From: JACRCT01 sp036504155
GTDB taxonomy: Bacteria; Myxococcota; Myxococcia; Myxococcales; UBA5297
DNA: 64,000 nt
Direction of reading: 5' to 3'
Assembly: GCA_036504155.1 (NCBI GenBank)
Contig: DASXVQ010000003.1
Location: 1-64,000, forward strand
In this document: one piece after another, positions 28,422-34,995 of the stretch
Numbering within the stretch: position 1 is the first letter of the stretch
How the letters are laid out: every line of letters starts with the position of its first letter
Made by a program: the position numbers and the translations under genes
The notes under the pieces: model-generated
Databases searched by the model: none
What the model was told of the DNA's origin: nothing
What the model saw: only the letters and a program-made list of their open reading frames with translations

Positions 28422-28502
28422 GGCGCCCTCGCGATGACGCGGGCAGCCTTTCTTCAGGCGGCCCGCTGCCTCGCATTCGATCCCCGAGGCGACTCGGCTC
28501 TT

Positions 28503-28585
28503 GTCCATCCAGTCCATGCAGTCCATCCAGTCCATGGACTGAATGGACTGCATGGACCCAATGGACCCAATGGACTGAATGGACC
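28503..28585. repeat. palindromic CAGTCCAT array
   Basis: Nine-base units (CAGTCCATC/G) run toward a centre at TCCATGGA (about 28530-28537), and their complements (ATGGACTGA/C) run away from it. The two arms of about 33-40 bases can pair into one long, imperfect hairpin. It lies between the convergent protease and AbiEii genes. Confidence 0.85.
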
Positions 28586-28680
28586 GAAGCCCGGCCAGCG
28601 CCATGCCGGTGTACTTGCCTTCGCACCTGCCCGGTTCGGCAGGGGTCCGCGGTGTGACCATTCCTGGGACGCACCAGCAG

Positions 28681-28749
28681 AACCCGAAGACGGGACAGTG
28701 CGACTACAACTCTCGAGGACGGCACCGCCTGCGGCAACGGAGAGTGCGG
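28681..28749 (+). pseudogene. fragment of the protease gene 3' region
   Basis: These 69 bases match 28166-28237 inside the upstream protease gene. The first 31 bases are identical, then 3 bases are lost (breaking the frame) and a few substitutions follow. No start, stop or tail of the gene is present. It is a broken partial duplicate about 440 bases downstream of its source. The rest of the 28349-28834 gap is repeats and sequence with no recognisable content. Confidence 0.75.
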
Positions 28750-28834
28750 GTCCGGCCACCAGCACAGGACGGGACGAGCTTTCCTGACAGCAACGGAAAA
28801 GCCCCCGGATCACCGAACAACTCCGCACCAAAGC

Positions 28835-29752
28835 TCAAGTGGCGGTCCACGGACCCCGGGGCTTCCACTTCGAAGCGAACTGGATTCCCGCTCCCAGCGC
28901 CTCGAGTACTGGGAGCAGGAACACCCGCACCTCCGCCACGACCTCCGCGAGATCGCCTGCGTCTTCACCCAGTCGCGTGCGTCGCAAGAACGCCTGCCAC
29001 TGGGTCATCTTGGATGGGTCGGTCGCGAAGGTGGGGGTCAGGGCCAGGGGCGGCTGTCCCGTCAGCTCGGTCTTCCGCCGCTTGAAGGTTGCGTCGATGG
29101 CCTTCGCCAGCCGCTCACCGTCGAACTCGAAGGTTCGTGCGAGCATCCAGAGGTCGTAGAAGTCCTTCATGCGGCTGTTGGCGATGCCGAGCGTCACCAT
29201 GGCCTGGAGCTTCTCGGCGACCACGGTCTCACGTGGGTAGGCCCACAGCTTCGGTGCCGGGAAGTCGAGCAGCGTGGGATACGTGACCACCACCGGCTTC
29301 ACCGCATCGCCGATCCCCACGTCCACCTGGAGCGAGACTCGGGCGACTCCGAGCCTGGCCTCCATCTCGATGCAGACACCGCCGTAGTCCTGGTCCTCGC
29401 GGATCAACGAGCCCTGGACCCTGGCCGCGTCGAAGACGAGCCCGTCGTCGGCCACCTTGAGCGCGCACAACTCGCGGAAGAGGGTCTCGAGGCTGGGGAT
29501 GGTCACGTCCCCGAAGCCGAGCAGGTCGAGATCACGCGTGGCCCGGTGCGGCTGGCCCGTCCAGAGAGCGAAGAGCATCGCGCCCTTGAGGACGAAGCCG
29601 CCGGAATGCGGCGACTCCGCGAGACGGTACAGGAGTCGCTCGAGGGCGTAGCGCGTGAGCAGGAGCTGGAAGTCCTCACCGCGCTCTCGCGACAGGGCCA
29701 GCAGGCGGGCCTGCACCGAGGCCGCGATGTTCTTGAGCGGCTTCTTGGTCAC
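28835..29752 (-). CDS. abiEii: AbiEii-type nucleotidyltransferase toxin (type IV TA)
   Basis: A 305-residue nucleotidyltransferase-like toxin of the AbiEii/AbiGii family. The DNA polymerase beta-type motif is visible as FVLKGAMLF (Lys56) followed by HRATRDLDLLG, with metal-binding Asp74 and Asp76. The second conserved block VVAEKLQAMVTLG and the KDFYDLWMLA motif follow at about 180-205. Known members halt growth by transferring nucleotides to tRNA or other targets; the target here is unknown. It starts with GTG at 29752, overlapping the antitoxin stop (GTGA), the usual antitoxin-first order. Such pairs can give phage defence or stabilise mobile DNA. Confidence 0.88.
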   Translation of the reverse strand: MTKKPLKNIAASVQARLLALSRERGEDFQLLLTRYALERLLYRLAESPHSGGFVLKGAMLFALWTGQPHRATRDLDLLGFGDVTIPSLETLFRELCALKVADDGLVFDAARVQGSLIREDQDYGGVCIEMEARLGVARVSLQVDVGIGDAVKPVVVTYPTLLDFPAPKLWAYPRETVVAEKLQAMVTLGIANSRMKDFYDLWMLARTFEFDGERLAKAIDATFKRRKTELTGQPPLALTPTFATDPSKMTQWQAFLRRTRLGEDAGDLAEVVAEVRVFLLPVLEALGAGIQFASKWKPRGPWTAT

Positions 29753-30372
29753 GCCAGCGCCTCCAGGTACGGCCTGATGATCCGGCCTACCCTACCCGCC
29801 TCGGCGAACCTCCACAGATCATCGACCTTGCCCTTGTGCCGCAGGTACTCGCGCAGGGAGTCGACTGCCACGTCGAGCCCGATCTTGTTCCGAAACCGAA
29901 AGCAGTCAGCGACGGTCTTGGCCGCGCTGAAGACGTTGACCTCCACGCCCTCGACGCGGTGCTTCTCGACGCCCGATGCCAGCAGCCTTTCGGTCATGCG
30001 GACGATACGCAGGGTAGGAGTCCGCGACAGGGGTGCCCGCGCCTTGTGACCGATGGCGACCCAGACCTCGAAGGGTGCCTGGGTAGTGAGCCCGTGGAAC
30101 CGCAGCGCCGAGAGCAGGCAAACGACACCGTGGGGTAGCCGCTTGCCCACCTCTGCAAGCGAGTGGTGCTCGGTCACCTCCGTGTCCGGCAGGCTGTAGA
30201 GGCCCCGCCCAATCCGGACGAGCTGGCCTCGAGCGCACAGTCGCTGGATGTAGACAGGAGCAATGCCCTGACGGACGAGATCTCGAGGGCGTAGGACTCC
30301 GTGGTCGCGAGCGCGCCGCAGCACGACCTCGAGAGGCGTCTCGAGACTGTTCCTTTTTGTCGGCCTATTCAT
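29749..30372 (-). CDS. abiEi: AbiEi-type antitoxin (winged-helix)
   Basis: A 207-residue antitoxin and probable transcriptional repressor of the AbiE pair. The N-terminal winged-helix part reads HGVLRPRDLVRQGIAPVYIQRL ahead of LVRIGRGLYSLPD; the C-terminal domain includes LLSALRFHGLTTQ and VFSAAKTVADCFRFRNKIG, conserved in this family. I chose ATG 30372 because it overlaps the stop of the upstream small frame as ATGAATAG; ATG 30387 is an alternative giving five more residues. AbiEi proteins repress their own promoter through inverted repeats, and one is present over this start. Confidence 0.82.
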   Translation of the reverse strand: MNRPTKRNSLETPLEVVLRRARDHGVLRPRDLVRQGIAPVYIQRLCARGQLVRIGRGLYSLPDTEVTEHHSLAEVGKRLPHGVVCLLSALRFHGLTTQAPFEVWVAIGHKARAPLSRTPTLRIVRMTERLLASGVEKHRVEGVEVNVFSAAKTVADCFRFRNKIGLDVAVDSLREYLRHKGKVDDLWRFAEAGRVGRIIRPYLEALA

Positions 30373-30386
30373 GACGTGTGCCGACA
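30358..30386. promoter_or_regulatory. possible AbiEi operator (inverted repeat)
   Basis: TGTCGGC at 30358-30364 and GCCGACA at 30380-30386, arms of 7 bases with a 15-base spacer, spanning the antitoxin start region. Autoregulation through such repeats is known for AbiE systems; binding here is inferred. Confidence 0.35.
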
Positions 30387-30706
30387 TTTGATAACAACTG
30401 CCAGCCCGAGACAACCGTCCCTGGAGATCCGAGGGGCCCTCCGCCACGGGCACCGGTTCCATCGGTCCATCGGCCCACTCGGTCTCCTCCCAGTTCGTGG
30501 ATGAGGATCTCGTCCTGGCAGCAGACCCTGCAGCCCGCGTGGATCGCGTTGTCCTCCTGCTTCGTGACCCAAAGCGACCCGGGGCAGCGCTGGCGGTTCG
30601 ACGTCGGCTGCGCTCGACCAGGGGCTCTCGCGACAGCGGCCGGGCGCGAGTAGCCCGCTCGAGGACGAGGTGGGCCCGAGAGACGCTCGGAGAAGAACGC
30701 GCGCAT
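30365..30706 (-). CDS. hypothetical small protein upstream of the AbiE pair
   Basis: A 113-residue frame not recognised as any family. ATG 30706 is preceded by GAGGAG at a good distance. The central part has high GC3 and a Cys cluster (HAGCRVCCQDEILIHELGG), while the two ends look less gene-like. Its TAG stop overlaps the antitoxin ATG by eight bases, which suggests coupling and a three-gene unit. It may instead be a chance frame. The remaining bases to 30921 hold only a repeat and no other gene. Confidence 0.4.
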   Translation of the reverse strand: MRAFFSERLSGPPRPRAGYSRPAAVARAPGRAQPTSNRQRCPGSLWVTKQEDNAIHAGCRVCCQDEILIHELGGDRVGRWTDGTGARGGGPLGSPGTVVSGWQLLSNVGTRHE

Positions 30707-30798
30707 GGTCGCTCTCTCCTCGCACGTTCGCGCGTGCGCTGGTTTAGGTTCCAACGGCAGCCTACCTGCCGGTTGGAGAGAGCGGCCTTCTCATCCCG

Positions 30799-30826
30799 TC
30801 TTGGCTCCCTTGGCGCCTTGGCGTTT
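30799..30826 (+). repeat. CTTGGCGCC interspersed repeat, copy 3 (short)
   Basis: CTTGGCTCCCTTGGCGCC followed by TTGGCGTTT, the core of the repeat also found at 1286 and 28379. It lies in the gap between the AbiE region and the GspE-domain gene. Confidence 0.75.
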
Positions 30827-30921
30827 CAAGACGGTCTGCACGGGTGCGAACCCCGCCCGAAAATTGGTCGGTCTCCGTTCCCACGTTAGACTCCGGTCAC
30901 TCAAGGCCGCGAGGGACACGG

Positions 30922-31851
30922 ATGCCGCGGAAACGCCTCGGAGAATTGCTGCTCGAACGCCGGCTCATCGCGCCGCCGCAGCTGGACCAGGCCCTCGCCT
31001 ACCAGCGCCAGACCGGGCACCGGCTGGGAGCGGCGCTCGTCGCCCTGGGCTTCATCTCCGAGACCCAGCTGTGCGACGCGCTCGCGCAGGCCCTGGGGCT
31101 CACGGCGGTGCCGATGCCGCCCAACCCCAAGGAGATCGACTGGGACGCGCTGCGCTCGCTCAAGAGCCGGTTCTGCGAGGCCAATGACCTGTTCCCGCTC
31201 ACGCTGGAGGAGGGCACCAACGGCCGCAAGACGCTGACGGTGGCCATGGCCGACCCGCTCAACATCCCGGCGATCGAGGAGGTCGAGTTCACGGTCGGGG
31301 TCAAGGTGGTGCCGGTCATCGCGCCGCTCTCCGGAATCCGCGCCGCCATCCGGCGCCACTACTTCAAGGACGCGGGCTCGCCCCAGGACAAGATGACGGT
31401 GGTGCGCCCGGGAGGGGCCGAGGAGGTCATCCCCGACCCCGACGCTCCCAGGGCCGCCCCGGCCGCCGCCCGGGCGGCGCTGGCCCCGCCCGCGCCGTCC
31501 CCCTCGCGCCCGAACTCGGCGACGCCCCGCACCGAAGAGACCGAGATGCCGGTGCTCTCCGACAACGAGCTGGTGGAGGTCCCGCCGCCGGGCCAGGAGG
31601 TCACCGAGCGCACCGCCCTGGCCGAGCTCATCAAGCGGCGGGCGGAGAAGAACCGCCAGAAGAAGGCCGCGCCGGGCGCCCCGGGCGCCAACGAGGACCT
31701 CGACTACCTGTTCGGCCTCAAGTCGGAGTCCACCGCCGAGGAGCTGGCCAAGCTGGAGACCCGGTTCTGGGCGCTGCTGCGGATCATGGCCAAGAAGGGC
31801 CTCCTCTCGCGCGAGGAGTTCCTGCGCGAGCTCGCCGACCAGGACGACTGA
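30922..31851 (+). CDS. stand-alone GspE/PilB N-terminal (MshEN-like) domain protein
   Basis: A 309-residue cytoplasmic protein. Residues 1-145 match the N-terminal domain of type II secretion/type IV pilus ATPases: RLGELLLERRLI, QLDQALAYQR, LGAALVALGFISE and LCDALAQALGL, then MADPLNIPAIEEVEF. In other bacteria this domain binds cyclic-di-GMP or partner proteins. There is no ATPase domain. A Pro/Ala-rich linker (about 170-245) leads to a helical C-terminus (LEKLETRFWALLRIM-like, about 270-300). ATG 30922 follows GAGGGA. Myxobacteria often carry several such orphan domains; the partner is unknown. Confidence 0.82.
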   Translation: MPRKRLGELLLERRLIAPPQLDQALAYQRQTGHRLGAALVALGFISETQLCDALAQALGLTAVPMPPNPKEIDWDALRSLKSRFCEANDLFPLTLEEGTNGRKTLTVAMADPLNIPAIEEVEFTVGVKVVPVIAPLSGIRAAIRRHYFKDAGSPQDKMTVVRPGGAEEVIPDPDAPRAAPAAARAALAPPAPSPSRPNSATPRTEETEMPVLSDNELVEVPPPGQEVTERTALAELIKRRAEKNRQKKAAPGAPGANEDLDYLFGLKSESTAEELAKLETRFWALLRIMAKKGLLSREEFLRELADQDD

Positions 31852-31917
31852 CGGTCCTCTCCCCGGCCCGCGCAGTCGTTCCGTGGCAAGATGGCTGCGA
31901 CCAAGAGGGAGCTCACG

Positions 31918-32742
31918 ATGTCCAGGATCGCCGGGGCAGTCTTCCTGCTCCTCTCGCTCGCCAGCACGGGAGCGTGGGCAGCCAAGCAGCTGATCATCGA
32001 CGTCGAGGCCGAGAACCGGCCCCGGGTCCCGCGCACCTCGGGCGGCAAGACCCCCAACGCGCCTCCGCCCGCGGTCGCCCCCGAGCTCTTGCTGGGCCTG
32101 AGCGAGAACGAGACCGCGCACAACCTGGCCCAGGGCATCGTCGATCAGCTGACCGCCCTGGGCTACGTCCTGGCTCCCGAGGTGGAATACGGCCGGCCCA
32201 ACCCCAAGAAGCAGAAGGCTCCGCCCAAGCCCGACCCCAAGGCGCCGCCCAAGCCGCCCGACCCCAAGTTCGTGCTGCGCATCGAGATCGTCCGGATGAG
32301 CGGCTCGTGCTTCGTCACCGGCAAGGCCGCCGAGTTCAAGACGCAGGACATCACCTTCTTCAAGTACGACACCAAGGACGACACGCTGCCCTGCACCGAC
32401 CAGCTCAAGCTGTGCGTCGCCGAGTTCAACAAGGTCCGGCCGCCGGACAAGACGCCCCCCGGGCCCGACGCCGGCGCCCCGCCCGCGGTCGAGGCCGATG
32501 CCCTGGCCGACAAGCACCCGAAGCTGGTGCTGGCGCCCACCCTGCTCAACACCGACGAGCCCGCGGCCCTCGGCGCCGAGGAGCCGCCCGACGCGGCCGC
32601 CGCCCCCGCAAACGCCGCCCCGGCCCCGGCTGCGGAGCCCGCGAAGAAGAAGGGCTGCGGCTGCGCCTCCGCGACCGAGGGAATGCTGGTGGCGACCGCC
32701 GTGGCGCTGCTGGCCCCGCTGGCGCGGCGGCGCCGCCCCTAG
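31918..32742 (+). CDS. exported protein with MYXO-CTERM tail
   Basis: A 274-residue protein. A signal peptide covers residues 1-22 (LLLSLASTGAWA). The body has no recognised domain; it contains a segment that reads like a pilus- or secretion-independent beta-rich domain (KFVLRIEIVRMSGSCFVTG) and Pro/Lys-rich linkers (PKPDPKAPPKPP). The C-terminus KKKGCGCASATEGML ... ARRRRP is a MYXO-CTERM anchor. ATG 31918 follows GAGGGAG; an ATG nine codons earlier lacks this. It is likely surface-anchored after myxosortase processing, by analogy with known MYXO-CTERM proteins. Confidence 0.82.
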   Translation: MSRIAGAVFLLLSLASTGAWAAKQLIIDVEAENRPRVPRTSGGKTPNAPPPAVAPELLLGLSENETAHNLAQGIVDQLTALGYVLAPEVEYGRPNPKKQKAPPKPDPKAPPKPPDPKFVLRIEIVRMSGSCFVTGKAAEFKTQDITFFKYDTKDDTLPCTDQLKLCVAEFNKVRPPDKTPPGPDAGAPPAVEADALADKHPKLVLAPTLLNTDEPAALGAEEPPDAAAAPANAAPAPAAEPAKKKGCGCASATEGMLVATAVALLAPLARRRRP

Positions 32743-32854
32743 CCGGCCTCGGCGCCCGTCTTCCCTGGTCAATCCAAGGTCCGCCACCCGACGGCGGTCC
32801 CGCACCGCCTGCCGAAACCCGAGCGCTCTTCGCGCATCGTTGATACCCAAACGC

Positions 32855-32875
32855 GGGGCCCGTGGGCCCCTTTTT
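32855..32875 (+). terminator. strong intrinsic terminator just before the E1alpha gene
   Basis: Stem GGGGCC / GGCCCC with a 4-base loop (7 complementary bases per arm in total) followed by TTTTTC. It is 113 bases past the previous stop and only 20 bases before the TTG start of the next gene, too close for a promoter in between. Confidence 0.8.
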
Positions 32876-32895
32876 CATCCCCTACGAGGCTGCCT

Positions 32896-33888
32896 TTGGA
32901 CCGCGATCTGGAGCTGTACTACTGGCTCAAGCTCACTCGGGAATTCGAGTACCGGGCCTCCCGCCTTCACGCCCAGAACAAGATCTCCGGCGGCGTCTAC
33001 TCCGGCTTCGGCCAGGAGGCGGTGGTCGTCGGCACCACCTGGCCGCTGCAGAAGGACGACGTCATCTTCCCGCTCCACCGCGACCTGGGCGCCCTGCTGG
33101 TCAAGGGCGTGCCGCCGGGCGTGGTGATGGCCCAGCTGTACGGCAAGGCCACCGGGCTGGCGCGCGGCAAGGACAGCGGCCTGCACGGCGGCTCGCTCGA
33201 GCACGGGGTCTTCGGCTCGACCTCGATGCTCGCCTCGTCGCTGCCGGTGGCCGCCGGCTTCGCCCTCAAGTTCAAGCTGCGGCGCGAGGCGCGCGCCTGC
33301 ATCGCCTACTTCGGCGAGGGCGCCGGCAGCCGCGGCGACTTCCACGAGGCCGCCAACTTCGCCGGCATCCACAAGCTCCCGGTGGTCTTCGTCTGCGAGA
33401 ACAACCAGTACGCCTACTCGACGCCGCTGACGCAGACCATGGCCATCGAGAACGTCGCCGACCGCGCGGTGGCCTACGGCTTCAAGGGCCAGGTGGTCGA
33501 CGGCAACGACCTGTTCTCGGTGCTCGAGGCGACCCAGAAGGCGCTGGCCCGCGCCCGCGCCGGCGAGGGGCCGACCCTCGTCGAGTGCAAGACCTACCGC
33601 ATGCAGGGCCACAGCCCCCACGACCGCGCCGCCTACCGCGTCGACGAGGAGCGCAAGCGCTGGGAGGCCCGCGACCCGCTGCGGCTGTGGGAGACCTACC
33701 TCTCCGTCAAGGGCGTGGAGCTGGAGAAGGCGCGCGCCGAGGTCGAGGCCAAGGTCAAGCAGGTGGTCGACGACGCCGTGAAGTACGCCGAGGAGAGCCC
33801 CGACCCCGAGCCGGAGGAGGCGCTCACCGACATCTACGCCACCGCGGTCGAGGGCGTTCCCGAGATCCGCGTCGAGCCGCGCTCCTGA
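32896..33888 (+). CDS. 2-oxoacid dehydrogenase E1 component, alpha subunit
   Basis: A 330-residue thiamine-diphosphate enzyme subunit of a pyruvate or branched-chain 2-oxoacid dehydrogenase complex. The ThDP-binding region is GEGAGSRGDFHEAANFA (the GDG...N motif with Glu in place of Asp). Other family motifs are SGGVYSGFGQEAVVVG, GLHGGSLEHG and the phosphorylation-loop-like RMQGHSPHDRAAYR. The start is TTG at 32896 with GAGG nine bases before; the residues DLELYYWLKL align with the usual first helix. The beta subunit follows after 12 bases. Sequence alone does not settle whether the substrate is pyruvate. Confidence 0.92.
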   Translation: MDRDLELYYWLKLTREFEYRASRLHAQNKISGGVYSGFGQEAVVVGTTWPLQKDDVIFPLHRDLGALLVKGVPPGVVMAQLYGKATGLARGKDSGLHGGSLEHGVFGSTSMLASSLPVAAGFALKFKLRREARACIAYFGEGAGSRGDFHEAANFAGIHKLPVVFVCENNQYAYSTPLTQTMAIENVADRAVAYGFKGQVVDGNDLFSVLEATQKALARARAGEGPTLVECKTYRMQGHSPHDRAAYRVDEERKRWEARDPLRLWETYLSVKGVELEKARAEVEAKVKQVVDDAVKYAEESPDPEPEEALTDIYATAVEGVPEIRVEPRS

Positions 33889-33900
33889 GAGGACCACACC

Positions 33901-34884
33901 ATGGCGACCGTGACCTACCTGCAGGCGGTGCGCGAGGCCCTCTTCGAGGAGATGCGCCGGGACCCCAACGTCATCGTGATGGGCGAGGACGTGGGGGTGA
34001 TGGGCGGCGCGTTCCTGGCGACCGAGGGCCTGCACAAGGAGTTCGGGCCCGAGCGCGTCATCGACACGCCCATCAGCGAGTCGCTGATCGTCGGGGCCGG
34101 CGTGGGCGCGGCGGTGGCCGGCCTGCGCCCCGTGGTCGAGATGCAGTTCATGGACTTCATCTCCTGCGGCTTCGACCAGATCGTGAACATGGCCGCCACC
34201 ACCCGCTACCGGCACGGCGGGCGGGCCAAGGTGCCGATGGTGGTGCGCGGGCCGTCGGGCGCCGGCGTGCGCGGCGCGCTCTTCCACTCCCAGGACCCCG
34301 AGGCCTGGTTCTTCCGCGTGCCCGGCCTGAAGGTCGTGGCCCCGGCGACCGCGTTCGACGCCAAGGGCCTGCTCAAGAGCGCCATCCGCGACGACGACCC
34401 GGTCATCTTCTTCGAGCACAAGCGGCTGTACCGGCGGATCAAGGAGGAGCTGCCCGAGGGCGAGATCCTCGTGCCGCTGGGCAAGGCCGCCACCAAGCGC
34501 ACCGGCAAGGACCTGCTCATCGTCACCTACGGCGGGGCGCTGGAGTGGACGATGGAGGCCGCGGAGATCCTGGCCGAGGAGGACAAGGTGGAGGTCGAGG
34601 TGCTCGACCTGCGCACCCTGCTCCCCTTCGACCTGCCGGCCATCCTCGAGGCGGTGCGGCGCATCAACCGCGTGCTGCTCGTCCAGGAGGACCGGCTCAC
34701 CGGCGGAGTCATGGCGGAGATCGCCGCGCGCATCGCCGAGCACGCCTTCGACTGGCTCGACGCCCCGGTCGCGCGCGTGGCCTCCAAGGACGCGCCGATG
34801 CCGTACCACCCGGCCATGGAGAGCTACGTGCTGCCCAGCCCCGACAAGATCGTGGCGCGGGCCCGGGAGATATTGGCGTACTGA
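33901..34884 (+). CDS. 2-oxoacid dehydrogenase E1 component, beta subunit
   Basis: A 327-residue transketolase-like beta subunit that completes the heterotetrameric E1. Seen motifs: VMGEDVGVMGG, VIDTPISE, RPVVEMQFMDF, PSGAGVRGALFHSQD, and in the C-terminal domain TYGGALEWTM, DLRTLLPFD and VQEDRLTGG. The expected catalytic-site glutamate lies in the N-terminal half (TPISESLIVG). The length is normal. It is preceded by GAGAGGA. The gene is flanked by E1alpha (12 bases) and E2 (111 bases, containing a REP-like repeat and a small hairpin at 34959-34973). Confidence 0.93.
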   Translation: MATVTYLQAVREALFEEMRRDPNVIVMGEDVGVMGGAFLATEGLHKEFGPERVIDTPISESLIVGAGVGAAVAGLRPVVEMQFMDFISCGFDQIVNMAATTRYRHGGRAKVPMVVRGPSGAGVRGALFHSQDPEAWFFRVPGLKVVAPATAFDAKGLLKSAIRDDDPVIFFEHKRLYRRIKEELPEGEILVPLGKAATKRTGKDLLIVTYGGALEWTMEAAEILAEEDKVEVEVLDLRTLLPFDLPAILEAVRRINRVLLVQEDRLTGGVMAEIAARIAEHAFDWLDAPVARVASKDAPMPYHPAMESYVLPSPDKIVARAREILAY

Positions 34885-34917
34885 TCCGACCTTCCGCCGG
34901 GAGCTGAATCTGTTTGG

Positions 34918-34938
34918 CAGGCACGGAGGCCTGCCGCT
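34918..34938 (+). repeat. REP-like repeat upstream of the E2 gene
   Basis: CAGGCACGGAGGCCTGCCGCT, 21 bases, is identical to the last of three tandem copies inside the E2 gene (35664-35684). It contains the near-palindrome GGCAGG...CCTGCC. Confidence 0.8.
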
Positions 34939-34995
34939 ACCGCCGGCTACTTCCGCAAAGCCCCTTCGGGGCTCCGAGATTTCCAGGAGTTCGAC

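Noticed and set aside
34959..34973. Hairpin AGCCCCTTCGGGGCT between E1beta and E2 as a terminator
   Set aside because: The stem is short and no T run follows; it may be an mRNA-processing or REP-like remnant, but termination inside the operon is not supported.
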